Notes: generated by a model not told the origin, from the sequence alone. A DNA stretch of 64,000 bases from Pseudomonas sp. R84 (GCF_009834515.1 NZ_CP019426.1:6527501-6591500); one strand, 5' to 3'. Shown: positions 16,799 to 24,837, numbered from the stretch's first letter. Program-made: numbers and translations.

Positions 16799-17587
16799 CT
16801 ATCGTTGCAGACGCTCCAACAAGCCTTCCTGAATCCACTGTTTCAGCCAGGTAACGGCTTGAAGTGGCGCGCCCTCACCATAAGTGACTGCTAACTCGGC
16901 GCACAGTTCGGCGAAACTCCATCCTTGGTTGAGCAAGCCATCGAGGGCCGTGGCTTGCGCCGGATCGAGGCTGCGGTAACTGCAGATCAACTGGTTGCGC
17001 CAGATCAGGCAGATCTGTGGGATTTCGAGCGCCATGCTGTCAGGGAATTCCGATTCTTCCTTTACCGCGCGCCACATTGAAAGACTATTGCAGCGGCACT
17101 CCAGCCACTGCAGGGACGGCACCGGTCTGACCCGCAGCTCTGGCCATTCTTCCGGAGCGAGGGCGACCATGGCTTCAATCGTCAGCGGTTCACCAAAAGG
17201 TGCATCGAAAGCCAGGGTGAAAGCCCATTCGAGCGCGATCATCTCGGCCAGCGGCGCACTCTGCTCCGGCACCAGATACTCGCGGACAAAGCCTTCGAAG
17301 CCTCTGCCCAACCAGCGCAGGCTGTAGTGCGTTGATGGACACTGACGGATGTACGCCATGGCGAGCGCTTCGAATTCTTCATCACCCATCCAGTGCAGGA
17401 TCGTCGGAAAGTCATTGCGCAAGACTTCCAGCAAGCGCGCTTTGTAAGCGTTGTGATAGATCGCCAAGCCCGTTTCGACATCCAGTGTCGGGCCACCGAT
17501 CAGGCTCCTGCTCAGGGTCAGATTTGCGCCGGTGTCTTCTTCGAGCAGAAAGGATTCGAATGCCAGTTGCCACTCTTTCAGGCGCAT
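16799..17587 (-). CDS. BufC/HvfC-like peptide-modification partner (DUF2063)
   Basis: A 262-residue protein with the DUF2063 N-terminal domain (IYHNAYKARLLEVLRNDFPTI in part: IYHNAYKARLLEVL), long annotated as putative DNA-binding. In bufferin and related RiPP clusters this family is the partner that presents the precursor peptide to the MNIO enzyme. It overlaps the end of the MNIO gene by ten bases, so the pair is coupled. The C-terminal third is helical and would be the peptide-binding or partner-binding region by analogy. The role is assigned from family and context. Confidence 0.8.
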   Translation of the reverse strand: MRLKEWQLAFESFLLEEDTGANLTLSRSLIGGPTLDVETGLAIYHNAYKARLLEVLRNDFPTILHWMGDEEFEALAMAYIRQCPSTHYSLRWLGRGFEGFVREYLVPEQSAPLAEMIALEWAFTLAFDAPFGEPLTIEAMVALAPEEWPELRVRPVPSLQWLECRCNSLSMWRAVKEESEFPDSMALEIPQICLIWRNQLICSYRSLDPAQATALDGLLNQGWSFAELCAELAVTYGEGAPLQAVTWLKQWIQEGLLERLQR

Positions 17588-18423
17588 TGCTGCCTCCCGG
17601 CCAGAGCCTTATTCCCCAGCTGACGGGCCTTTTGCAGTTCATCGAGCAATTCGTCGAAGGGCGGAAAATGATCGTCGCGTTCCAGCAACGTGGCCACCGG
17701 GCCGAAATGTTCGAGCGTGCGTTGGTACAGCGCCCAGACCGGATCGCTCACCGGATGGTCATGGGTGTCGATCACGTAGTCACCATAATCGCTGTGCCCT
17801 GCCAGATGCAGTTGGCGGACTTTATCGACGGGCAGGCTACTGATAAAGACCCACGGATCGAAGCCATGATTGCGTGAACTGACGTAGACATTGTTCACGT
17901 CGAGCAGCAATTCGCACCCGCTCACGCGGCTAAGCAAAGCGAGAAATTCCCACTCAGTGAAATCATCAGAGGCGGCACGGACATAACTGGAGACGTTCTC
18001 CAGAACCAACGGACGCTGCAAAACATCCTGAACCTGCATCACCCGAGCGGCAATGTAATCCAGGCTTTCTTCGGTGTAAGGCAGCGGCAGCAGATCATGT
18101 AACTGATGGGCATTGCCACGGCTCCAGCACAGATGATCGGAGATCCATGCAGGTCGGACCCGATTGGCCAGTTGCTTGAGTTGTTTGAGATAGTCCGGAT
18201 CGAGGGCATGCGGCCCGCCGATAGACAGAGATACACCGTGCATCACCAACGGATAACGCTCGGCGATCGCATCAAGGTAATACAGGGCCTTGCCGCCCTG
18301 CACCATGAAATTTTCCGAGACCACTTCGAACCAGTCGACATTTGGCGACTGCTCAAGGATCTGCTGGTAATAAGCGCTACGCAAACCCAGGCCGTAGCCC
18401 AGGGAGGGAATGGAAACAGACAT
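17578..18423 (-). CDS. BufB/HvfB-like MNIO enzyme (DUF692) for RiPP modification
   Basis: A 281-residue TIM-barrel enzyme of the multinuclear non-heme iron oxidative (MNIO, DUF692) family. Expected iron ligands are visible: His in VMHGVSLS, Asp-His in ISDHLCWS, Glu in VLENVSSY, Asp-Asn in LLDVNNVYVS, His in LHLAGH and Glu in LLERDDHFP. Characterised relatives oxidise precursor cysteines, for example to thiooxazoles in copper-binding bufferins. The precursor gene lies 66 bases upstream with a terminator-like hairpin between. The start ATG at 18423 follows CAGGAG at good spacing. Confidence 0.88.
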   Translation of the reverse strand: MSVSIPSLGYGLGLRSAYYQQILEQSPNVDWFEVVSENFMVQGGKALYYLDAIAERYPLVMHGVSLSIGGPHALDPDYLKQLKQLANRVRPAWISDHLCWSRGNAHQLHDLLPLPYTEESLDYIAARVMQVQDVLQRPLVLENVSSYVRAASDDFTEWEFLALLSRVSGCELLLDVNNVYVSSRNHGFDPWVFISSLPVDKVRQLHLAGHSDYGDYVIDTHDHPVSDPVWALYQRTLEHFGPVATLLERDDHFPPFDELLDELQKARQLGNKALAGRQQCA

Positions 18424-18439
18424 GCGGCGAACTCCTGAT

Positions 18440-18473
18440 AAAAAGTGGCCGCAGTGGAACCATCCACTGCGGC
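18440..18473 (-). terminator. Terminator-like hairpin between RiPP precursor and MNIO gene
   Basis: A perfect ten-base stem (GCCGCAGTGG at 18448-18457 with CCACTGCGGC at 18464-18473, loop of six) is followed on the leftward transcript by CACTTTTTAT. This looks like a leaky Rho-independent terminator. It would make precursor mRNA exceed enzyme mRNA, as expected where a peptide is needed in bulk and its enzyme in catalytic amounts. Confidence 0.72.
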
Positions 18474-18489
18474 GACACTTGCCGGTCAG

Positions 18490-18741
18490 TTATTCGCCGA
18501 CCTTGCCACCGGCCTGTTCACACGCCGCCTGAGTCATTGCCTTGAAGCCCTGGCCTTTACAGGCACCCATGCCTTTGCAGGCGTGGTCTTTGGTCTTGCA
18601 GTCATTCTGGCCTTTGCAGCCGTTCACGCCATAGCAATGCACGTTGGCATCGGCAGCCATTGCGTTGGTGGCAACACCGGCAAACATTGTGGCGGCAGCC
18701 AAAGCGAGAGCGGCACCAGCAGCAGCGGATTTGATGGTCAT
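18490..18741 (-). CDS. BufA-like bufferin precursor peptide (DUF2282), secreted
   Basis: An 83-residue precursor. Residues 1-29 or so are a Sec signal peptide ending ATNAMAA. The mature part has six cysteines in HCYGVNGC, NDCKTK, HACKGMGAC and AACEQAG, with the DUF2282-type pattern C-K-G-(Q/M/H). Relatives are exported to the periplasm after cysteine modification by the MNIO enzyme and sequester copper or similar metals. Start: GAGGATAAGAAAA precedes the ATG at 18741. The following MNIO and partner genes complete a bufABC set; no DoxX gene is attached. Metal specificity here is not known. Confidence 0.85.
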   Translation of the reverse strand: MTIKSAAAGAALALAAATMFAGVATNAMAADANVHCYGVNGCKGQNDCKTKDHACKGMGACKGQGFKAMTQAACEQAGGKVGE

Positions 18742-18803
18742 TTTTCTTATCCTCGGTAATCGTCAGGGGTGTCGGCTGAAAGGTTTGTTCAGTCCCGACA
18801 TAG

Positions 18804-18834
18804 CACTAGAGAGAGCCGCCCCGACGGCGTTACA
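18804..18834 (-). promoter_or_regulatory. Possible ECF-type promoter of the RiPP cluster
   Basis: On the leftward strand TGTAAC (18834-18829) lies about 18 bases before CTCTAGTG (18811-18804), 63 bases before the precursor start. A GTAAC-type -35 is typical of ECF sigma factors that often control DUF2282 operons. The match is by eye and the -10 element is uncertain. Confidence 0.35.
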
Positions 18835-18852
18835 GCGGATCGAAAAATAATG

Positions 18853-20760
18853 TCAAAGGTCTTCCTTGAGTTTTAGTAGCGGCTCTTGAAAGCGCAGCAA
18901 CCGCCCGGCATTTCCGAGTACCAGCAAGGTGCTGAGGTTATGCAGCAGCGCCGCAATCATCGCCCCTGCTGCACCCAACCAGCCGAATGCGGCAAACACC
19001 ACAATGGCCAGCGTCCAGCCCAGACCGATGATCACATTGACCTGCAATGTCCGGCGACATTGGCGGCTGAGGCGCACGCAGGTGCCGAGCCGGCGCAGGT
19101 CGCTGCCGATCAAAACGATGTCGGCCGAGGCCAACGCTATGTCTGCACCACCGGCGCCCATTGCCACACCGACCACTCCCGCCTTCAGCGCGAGCGAATC
19201 ATTGATGCCGTCACCGACCACCATTGGCCGGAAACCATTGTCGATTTCCCTGAGCACGCGATTGAGTTTGTCCTCGGGCAACGCCTGGGCTTCGACCTCA
19301 TGCAAACCGACCTCTTTGGCCATCGATTGAGCCACGCTGTGTCGATCGCCTGTGAGCAACAGTTGTCGCCCAAGGCCCAACTCACGCAATTCACTGAGGG
19401 AAAACCGGGCTTCCGGTTTGACGCTGTCAGCGAGCAACAGCCAGGCGAGGAATTCACCGTTCAGCGCCAGACCGGCGATCGGGCCGTCATGATCGGGAAC
19501 CTTGGTCGTGGCAATACCCAGTTGCGCGAACAATTCTGGCCGACCGAGCGCCGCTTCGCCCTGCCCGGTCATGGCGACTACACCGAGCCCCTGACGCTCG
19601 TGAATATCACTCAGCGTTAGATATTGGTCCTGACTGACCAACCCTGCGAGTGCCCGACTGACCGGATGACTACTCGCCGCGCCGAGGCTAGCGGCAAGCG
19701 CCATGACCGCAGACGACTGTGCCTGTGGGCTGTTGATCGACTGCAAACGCAAGGTGCCATAAGTCAGCGTCCCGGTCTTGTCGACGACCAGCGATGTCAG
19801 ATCAGCCAGTTCTTCGAGGAACGCCGAACTGCGAATCAGAATCCCGTGACGCGCTGCCACCGCGACACCGGCAATCGCCGTCGCCGGAGCGGACAACACC
19901 AACGCGCACGGACACGCGGCTACCAGCACGGCGAGCATGGCCTGCGCATCGTTGGTGATAAACCAGGTCACCGCTGCCAGCAACAACACCAGCACCATGT
20001 AGCTACCGGCGTAACGTTCGAGCAACCGGGTGATCGGTGGCTTCGAACGCTCGGCGTTCTGCATCAGTGCGATGACTTTACCGAGGGTCGACTCATCGCC
20101 GGTGCGGGTCACTTCGATGCGCAACAAACCGTCGAGGTTGATCGCACCGCCGAACACCGTCATGCCGACACCCGCCTCGACCGGCACTGATTCACCGGTA
20201 ATTGAAGCGGTATCGAGACTGGCCTGACCAGACAGAACCCGACCATCCGCCGGCACCCGATCCCCCGCGCGCACCTCAACGGTGTCGCCGGATTTCAGCG
20301 TGCCGTTGTCTACTTCAATGATCGAGCCGTCGGCCTGAACCTTGCGCGCATGGCTGCGGGTCAGTTGGCCGAGGGCGTGAATCGCCTCCTGCGAGCCGAT
20401 GACGCTGCGCTCCTCCAGGACATGACCGAAGATCATGATGATCGGCAGCAATGCCGCCGTCAGCAGATCGCCAGTCGCCCACGCCCCGAGCATGGCCAAG
20501 GCAATCAGCTGATCAGTGATGCCGTGCAGGCTCGGATAACGCAGGCTGTACCATGCCGAACGCATCACCGGCACGGCGACCAACAAAGAGGCGAAACCGA
20601 GCAACAACTGGCTGACCCCGGTTTGCTCCGGAACCAGCCAGCGCCAGATCAGCCCCAGACCAAGAAGGCCCAGCGCGAGCATCGCCAAAGTCAGTTGCCG
20701 TGCGGCGCGGCGTTGTTCGGCCGAGGACAACAGGCTCGGTGCAGCGGTCGTCGCAGTCAT
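18853..20760 (-). CDS. P1B-type heavy-metal ATPase, HmtA-like (probable Zn/Cu uptake)
   Basis: A 635-residue P-type ATPase with all catalytic motifs: TGES (188-191), membrane metal motif CPC (283-285), phosphorylation loop DKTGT (327-331), SHP (364-366) and GDGIND (516-521). It has no N-terminal CxxC metal-binding domain. The last helices carry HNLST (607-611) rather than the Lys and Asp pair of ZntA/CadA exporters. It is the last gene of a Zur-box operon with three SPFH genes, the same gene set that in P. aeruginosa surrounds hmtA (PA2434-PA2439, from memory), whose product imports zinc and copper. Start overlaps the upstream stop by four bases. Confidence 0.85.
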   Translation of the reverse strand: MTATTAAPSLLSSAEQRRAARQLTLAMLALGLLGLGLIWRWLVPEQTGVSQLLLGFASLLVAVPVMRSAWYSLRYPSLHGITDQLIALAMLGAWATGDLLTAALLPIIMIFGHVLEERSVIGSQEAIHALGQLTRSHARKVQADGSIIEVDNGTLKSGDTVEVRAGDRVPADGRVLSGQASLDTASITGESVPVEAGVGMTVFGGAINLDGLLRIEVTRTGDESTLGKVIALMQNAERSKPPITRLLERYAGSYMVLVLLLAAVTWFITNDAQAMLAVLVAACPCALVLSAPATAIAGVAVAARHGILIRSSAFLEELADLTSLVVDKTGTLTYGTLRLQSINSPQAQSSAVMALAASLGAASSHPVSRALAGLVSQDQYLTLSDIHERQGLGVVAMTGQGEAALGRPELFAQLGIATTKVPDHDGPIAGLALNGEFLAWLLLADSVKPEARFSLSELRELGLGRQLLLTGDRHSVAQSMAKEVGLHEVEAQALPEDKLNRVLREIDNGFRPMVVGDGINDSLALKAGVVGVAMGAGGADIALASADIVLIGSDLRRLGTCVRLSRQCRRTLQVNVIIGLGWTLAIVVFAAFGWLGAAGAMIAALLHNLSTLLVLGNAGRLLRFQEPLLKLKEDL

Positions 20761-21806
20761 TTACTGGCTCCCTGAATGATCAGGCGGGAATCGTCTTTCG
20801 GGTCGACCGTGGTGACCGATCCGGCCTGACCGAGAATCTTCGGCATACGCTCGCGGTACAGACGCAGGAGCATTTGCGGGTCTGTATTTTTGGCCAGACT
20901 CGACACCGTGGCAGTGTCGGCAGAGGCTTTGGCCAAGCGTTCACCAGCCTGCGCGTGAGCAACCTGCAGTGTGCGGTCGGCCTGTTCGTTGGCGGTTTGG
21001 GTGAGTTTCTCGGCGTCGGTACGCGCATTGGCCACGGCTTTGTCGGCCTGCTGGCTGGCGGTCAATACCGCGTTAAATGCACTGACCGCAGGGTTGGGCA
21101 GACTCGATTGCACATCGACCCGCGCCACTTCAATCCCGATGCCCTGCCCGCTCGCCTTCAACTCGGCCAAGCGTTTGTTGATGCCCTGTACCAGATCACC
21201 GCGCAATCTCTCACGCCGTTCGGCAGCCTGGTTGTCGGCGCCGATCAATTCCGGACGAGCGACCAGAATGGTGTCCAGATCTCTGGCGGCAGTCAGTGCC
21301 ACGGCACTGCGAGTGACCAACCGATCGAGCGCCGGCAGCACATGCTCAGCCTGCAACACGAAGTCATAGGGGTCGGTGACTTTGTAGAACACCCGCACAT
21401 CCAGTTGCACGACGCCGGCATCACCGGTCAATAAATAACCAGATCCGGCCAGTGCGTCGCTCAGTGGTGTGGCAAAGGAAGCGACCCGATCAGCCTTGAG
21501 TGCCTCATCGCTGCGCAGAAGATTTTCCACCCGCCGCTCGATCACCCGATCCGCGGCTGGCAACAAAACCACCTGTTCGAACGGCTGTGGCCAAGCCAGC
21601 AACAGCCCGGCGTTCTGCACGCGATCCAGTGCACCAAAGTGCAAAACCACAGCACGATTCTGCGGATCGATCTGCCGCACATTGGACAACGCCCAAGCCA
21701 ATGCGGCCAACACTGTCACCGCGTACAGGGCGAGAAATGCCAAACGACCGGCCTGAACCCACGGACTGTTCAGCGAATGTGTTCCACGTGGAACTTCTTC
21801 ACTCAT
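20757..21806 (-). CDS. SPFH-domain membrane protein, HflC-like
   Basis: A 349-residue protein with one transmembrane helix (about residues 20-42) and an SPFH/Band 7 domain opening VRQIDPQNRAVVLHFG. An Ala- and Gln-rich coiled coil (about 230-300) follows, then a short tail with TTVDPKDDSRLII. SPFH proteins assemble into large membrane rings that enclose client proteins such as proteases or transporters. True hflKC sit beside hflX and FtsH control; this copy sits with a metal ATPase and is a separate paralogue. The start overlaps the upstream stop by four bases. A parS site covers codons 4-9. Confidence 0.85.
   Translation of the reverse strand: MSEEVPRGTHSLNSPWVQAGRLAFLALYAVTVLAALAWALSNVRQIDPQNRAVVLHFGALDRVQNAGLLLAWPQPFEQVVLLPAADRVIERRVENLLRSDEALKADRVASFATPLSDALAGSGYLLTGDAGVVQLDVRVFYKVTDPYDFVLQAEHVLPALDRLVTRSAVALTAARDLDTILVARPELIGADNQAAERRERLRGDLVQGINKRLAELKASGQGIGIEVARVDVQSSLPNPAVSAFNAVLTASQQADKAVANARTDAEKLTQTANEQADRTLQVAHAQAGERLAKASADTATVSSLAKNTDPQMLLRLYRERMPKILGQAGSVTTVDPKDDSRLIIQGASK
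21780..21795. other. parS centromere site 3 (perfect palindrome)
   Basis: TGTTCCACGTGGAACT, identical over all 16 bases to parS site 2. It overlaps codons 4-9 of the HflC-like gene and so fixes its N-terminal residues VPRGT. Confidence 0.9.
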
Positions 21807-22831
21807 GGTTGCGATCCGGATTTACTGTCGAGTGTTGGCGGGCCGTCGACCAGCACGCGGAATGGCGCCGCGTCAGTGCGCAAGATCAGTTTTGTTTCCG
21901 GGGTGACGATGGTGCCAAGGGTGTCCAGCGAGCGCAGCAAGTTGTAGAGCTGCGGCGAACTGGCGTAAGCACGGCCATAAATCTGCGCCGCTTCCACGCG
22001 AGACTGCGCCTCGATTTCTGCGGCTTTCACTGTCGCATCAGCCTGCACAATTCGCGCATCGCGTTCAGCAGCGGAACGGATCTGCGCAGCTTCACGTTTG
22101 CCGATCGCCGTACGTTCGGTAGCGATTGTTTCACGCTCGGCGCGCATGCGATCGACAGTGGCGGTGAGTGTTACAGACGGCAAGGTCAAACGCTCGATGC
22201 CGACTTGCACGACGCGCACGCCATAGGTCGCGAGCAATTGCTGATCGATCTGCTGACGCAACTGCGCTTCAAAATCGGCGATATGCACCTGACTGGCATC
22301 GGTGTTCACCAGATTGGCCAGATCGAAGCTGCTGGCCGTGGTTTCCAGCGCCGAGCCGACAAAAGTGCGGATCTGCCGTGCCGCTTCATCTGGCTGGTTC
22401 TGCACCGCGCGCATGAAGCGCTGCACATTGTCTGGATCACCCTGCACCTGCCACGCCACATAGGCCTGGACGATGATGCGTAAACCGTCGCGAGTGCCGA
22501 CATCCTGCAAGCCGCTAGAGGTGGTGCGCAAACGTAAATCCACCGGAATCGCCGCCTCGAATGGCGCCGGCCAGCGCCAACTCAAACCCGGATCAAGCAA
22601 CACCCGCGCGGGGTTACCAAAACGCGTGATGACCGTGGCTTCGCCCGAGCGCACTTGCACCAGGCTCGCTGCTGCGATGGCGAACGCCACCAGCAACACG
22701 GCACACCCCATGCGTCGCCACGGAAAAGGCCCCGCCTCTTCCGGCGCTCCGTGGTGATGGTGATGATGCCCGCCGTGGCCGTGATCGTGGCCGCTGTGAT
22801 CATGCGGTTCGTGAGTGTGTGACTGGCTCAA
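21803..22831 (-). CDS. SPFH-domain membrane protein, HflK-like, with His-rich N-terminus
   Basis: A 342-residue protein. Residues 5-27 contain 13 histidines, ending in a run of six, ahead of a transmembrane helix (about 41-59) and an SPFH domain opening VRSGEATVITRFGNP. A charged coiled coil (about 215-280, RMRAERETIATERTAI) follows. The His tail would lie in the cytosol and could bind zinc near the partner ATPase; this is inference. The start is a TTG at 22831, overlapping the upstream stop (TTGA), and is supported by AGGAG seven bases before it. It pairs with the HflC-like product in the same operon. Confidence 0.85.
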   Translation of the reverse strand: MSQSHTHEPHDHSGHDHGHGGHHHHHHGAPEEAGPFPWRRMGCAVLLVAFAIAAASLVQVRSGEATVITRFGNPARVLLDPGLSWRWPAPFEAAIPVDLRLRTTSSGLQDVGTRDGLRIIVQAYVAWQVQGDPDNVQRFMRAVQNQPDEAARQIRTFVGSALETTASSFDLANLVNTDASQVHIADFEAQLRQQIDQQLLATYGVRVVQVGIERLTLPSVTLTATVDRMRAERETIATERTAIGKREAAQIRSAAERDARIVQADATVKAAEIEAQSRVEAAQIYGRAYASSPQLYNLLRSLDTLGTIVTPETKLILRTDAAPFRVLVDGPPTLDSKSGSQP

Positions 22832-24789
22832 TGGGCGACTCCTGGTTGAGCGGTGGTACGCGCGGGCGTCGGGTCAGCCGGCAGCGTGAAAGTCCGAAGA
22901 TCGATAGTCGGCCCATTGCTGCTGCCACCGAGACGATGATCGAGTACCAGCAATTTGGCTTTGCTCAGGCCTTGGCCGAGCTGACCGAGATATTGCTCGA
23001 GCACGAAAGCCTGACCGGCACTGGCGTAGGCTTTTTGCTCGGCCGTGAATTTCAGATCCGCCGCCTGCGCGGTGGCACTGGTTTCGCGGGCATTGGCGCT
23101 GGCCTGATCGCGAGCAAGGCTGGCCTGCAATTGCGCCTGATTGCTCGCCTCGGCCGCCGCGCCACGCTCACGGGAAATCAACGCTTGCGCGCCGATCTGC
23201 GCGGCTTGCACGCTGTGATAGGCATTGGCGGCACCGGCCGGCGGGTGAATGGCTTCAACCACCGTGGCGAGAATTTCCACGCCACTGTTGAGTTGTTGCA
23301 GATCACTTTGCACCGCGCGACCGATCTCCTCGCCCAGCCCGACCCGGTCTTCACCGAGCAAACCGTCGAGCGTGCGCGAGGCAAAGTCGTGCACCAGAAT
23401 CCGGCTCGCCGTGCTGCGAATCAGCGTCGGCACATCGGCACTGTTGTAGGTCGCGGCCAGCGCCGCCTGATCAGTCAAGCCAATGCGATAGACGAAACGT
23501 ACGTCCATGTTGACGATCTGAAAGCTCTGCTGAGCGCCACGGCTACTGGCGATGACTTGCGACTTGTCGTTGACGTGGCTGGCGTCCCACAAGCGGTTGG
23601 CTGTGATCGGCGCAGGGCCTTCGGCGGGATCGGCCTGCAGCGGCGCAGGGTTTTCGCCAACGCTGGTGGCCAATTCGTGCACCACGCCGTTTTCGACGAT
23701 CAATACTCGGCCCAACGGCCACGGCAAACCTGTGTGCAATCCCGGGCCGAACACCTGCACCGGTTTGCCGAAACGCTCATAAATACCGCGACCCTGTAGT
23801 GGGATTTCATGGATACCGGTGAGCAACCAACCTACCACTGCGACGAGCGCCAGCACCGGCAGAAACGCTCGGCGCATATAACTGAACGCCCAGATCTGGC
23901 GCAGATCGATGCCAAAGCGGTTGTGCAATTCGTGCTGCAACGCGAGTAAAGGCTGGGGTGGCCAACGCAGCATGTCGGCAACAAAACTGCGCGCCAGCAA
24001 CGTAGGCTCAAGCTGTTCGCGACGAGGGCTGAAGACGGAAAGAACGGCGCGCAATAGCAACTCGATCGCGACCAATCCCGGCAGGATACCCATCAGTACA
24101 GACACGCGAACTGGCCAAACGGCATTCTCGCCAGCAAACAACAAACACAGCGCGCCGAGCACCAGACTGATGATCGCCACGCGCGTCAGTTGCGCCAATG
24201 AACCGGCTTCCGGCCATTGCGCAGGATTCTCCTGAGCCAGTTGTCGCTCAAGCACCAGCAAGCCGAACGCTAGGAGTAATGCCAACGCCGCGCCCACCGT
24301 GGCGGACAATCCAACGGCTGCGGCGGGCAGTGCGAGGTTCCACACCTGTTCGATGCTCAGCGCCACTAACAACGCCCAGCCGCCTAACCACAGCGTCGCT
24401 GCGCCGATCTGGCCGAGCATATGCAAGCCACGCTGACTGAGGCGATCCAGCAACCGTTCGTACCAACCTTCCGGCGCAGAGAACTCCCCACCGGCATTCG
24501 GCGCCAGGACAACAGGATTCATCACTCGCGCGCGCCATTGCGTCACCCACCACGCCGATTGCAGCCCGGCGACCAACACCAGCAGCGCCGCGCTCAAATT
24601 AACCAGCAGCGGCAGCCACAATGACTGCGGCGCAAACAGCCCGACGAAAAACGCCAACACCCAGCCTGCCCCGGCCAATGCGCCAAGACCAAAAGCCCAG
24701 CGCCGCAGTCGCCTGCCCTGTGTGGCCGCCTGCTGAAAACGCGGCAGCCCGGCCACCAGCGTGCCATCCACCTCCAGATCAACTCGCAT
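22828..24789 (-). CDS. Large SPFH-domain protein with polytopic N-terminal half
   Basis: A 653-residue protein, first gene of the operon. The N-terminal half holds about six predicted transmembrane helices (near residues 32-52, 58-80, 128-148, 158-180, 205-225, 230-250). After a soluble link (PRREQLEPTLLARSF) a further helix near 314-332 leads into an SPFH domain (LQGRGIYERFGKPV) and an Ala/Gln-rich coiled coil (about 540-600). This fusion of a polytopic domain to an HflK-type domain is unusual among SPFH proteins. No function is known; context suggests assembly or quality control of the metal ATPase. The Zur box is 35 bases upstream. Confidence 0.82.
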   Translation of the reverse strand: MRVDLEVDGTLVAGLPRFQQAATQGRRLRRWAFGLGALAGAGWVLAFFVGLFAPQSLWLPLLVNLSAALLVLVAGLQSAWWVTQWRARVMNPVVLAPNAGGEFSAPEGWYERLLDRLSQRGLHMLGQIGAATLWLGGWALLVALSIEQVWNLALPAAAVGLSATVGAALALLLAFGLLVLERQLAQENPAQWPEAGSLAQLTRVAIISLVLGALCLLFAGENAVWPVRVSVLMGILPGLVAIELLLRAVLSVFSPRREQLEPTLLARSFVADMLRWPPQPLLALQHELHNRFGIDLRQIWAFSYMRRAFLPVLALVAVVGWLLTGIHEIPLQGRGIYERFGKPVQVFGPGLHTGLPWPLGRVLIVENGVVHELATSVGENPAPLQADPAEGPAPITANRLWDASHVNDKSQVIASSRGAQQSFQIVNMDVRFVYRIGLTDQAALAATYNSADVPTLIRSTASRILVHDFASRTLDGLLGEDRVGLGEEIGRAVQSDLQQLNSGVEILATVVEAIHPPAGAANAYHSVQAAQIGAQALISRERGAAAEASNQAQLQASLARDQASANARETSATAQAADLKFTAEQKAYASAGQAFVLEQYLGQLGQGLSKAKLLVLDHRLGGSSNGPTIDLRTFTLPADPTPARTTAQPGVAH

Positions 24790-24822
24790 ATCACCCCAAC
24801 ATCATTGGCTTGCCGTTCATAT

Positions 24823-24837
24823 CGTTACGATATAACG
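24823..24837. promoter_or_regulatory. Zur box upstream of the SPFH-ATPase operon
   Basis: CGTTACGATATAACG fits GTTAYRNYRTAAC, with outer arms CGTTA and TAACG inverted. It lies 35 bases before the first SPFH gene. It is less symmetric in the middle than the 6317 copy but fits the same consensus. It also faces lpd3, whose start is 164 bases away, so an effect on lpd3 is possible but less likely. Confidence 0.8.
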
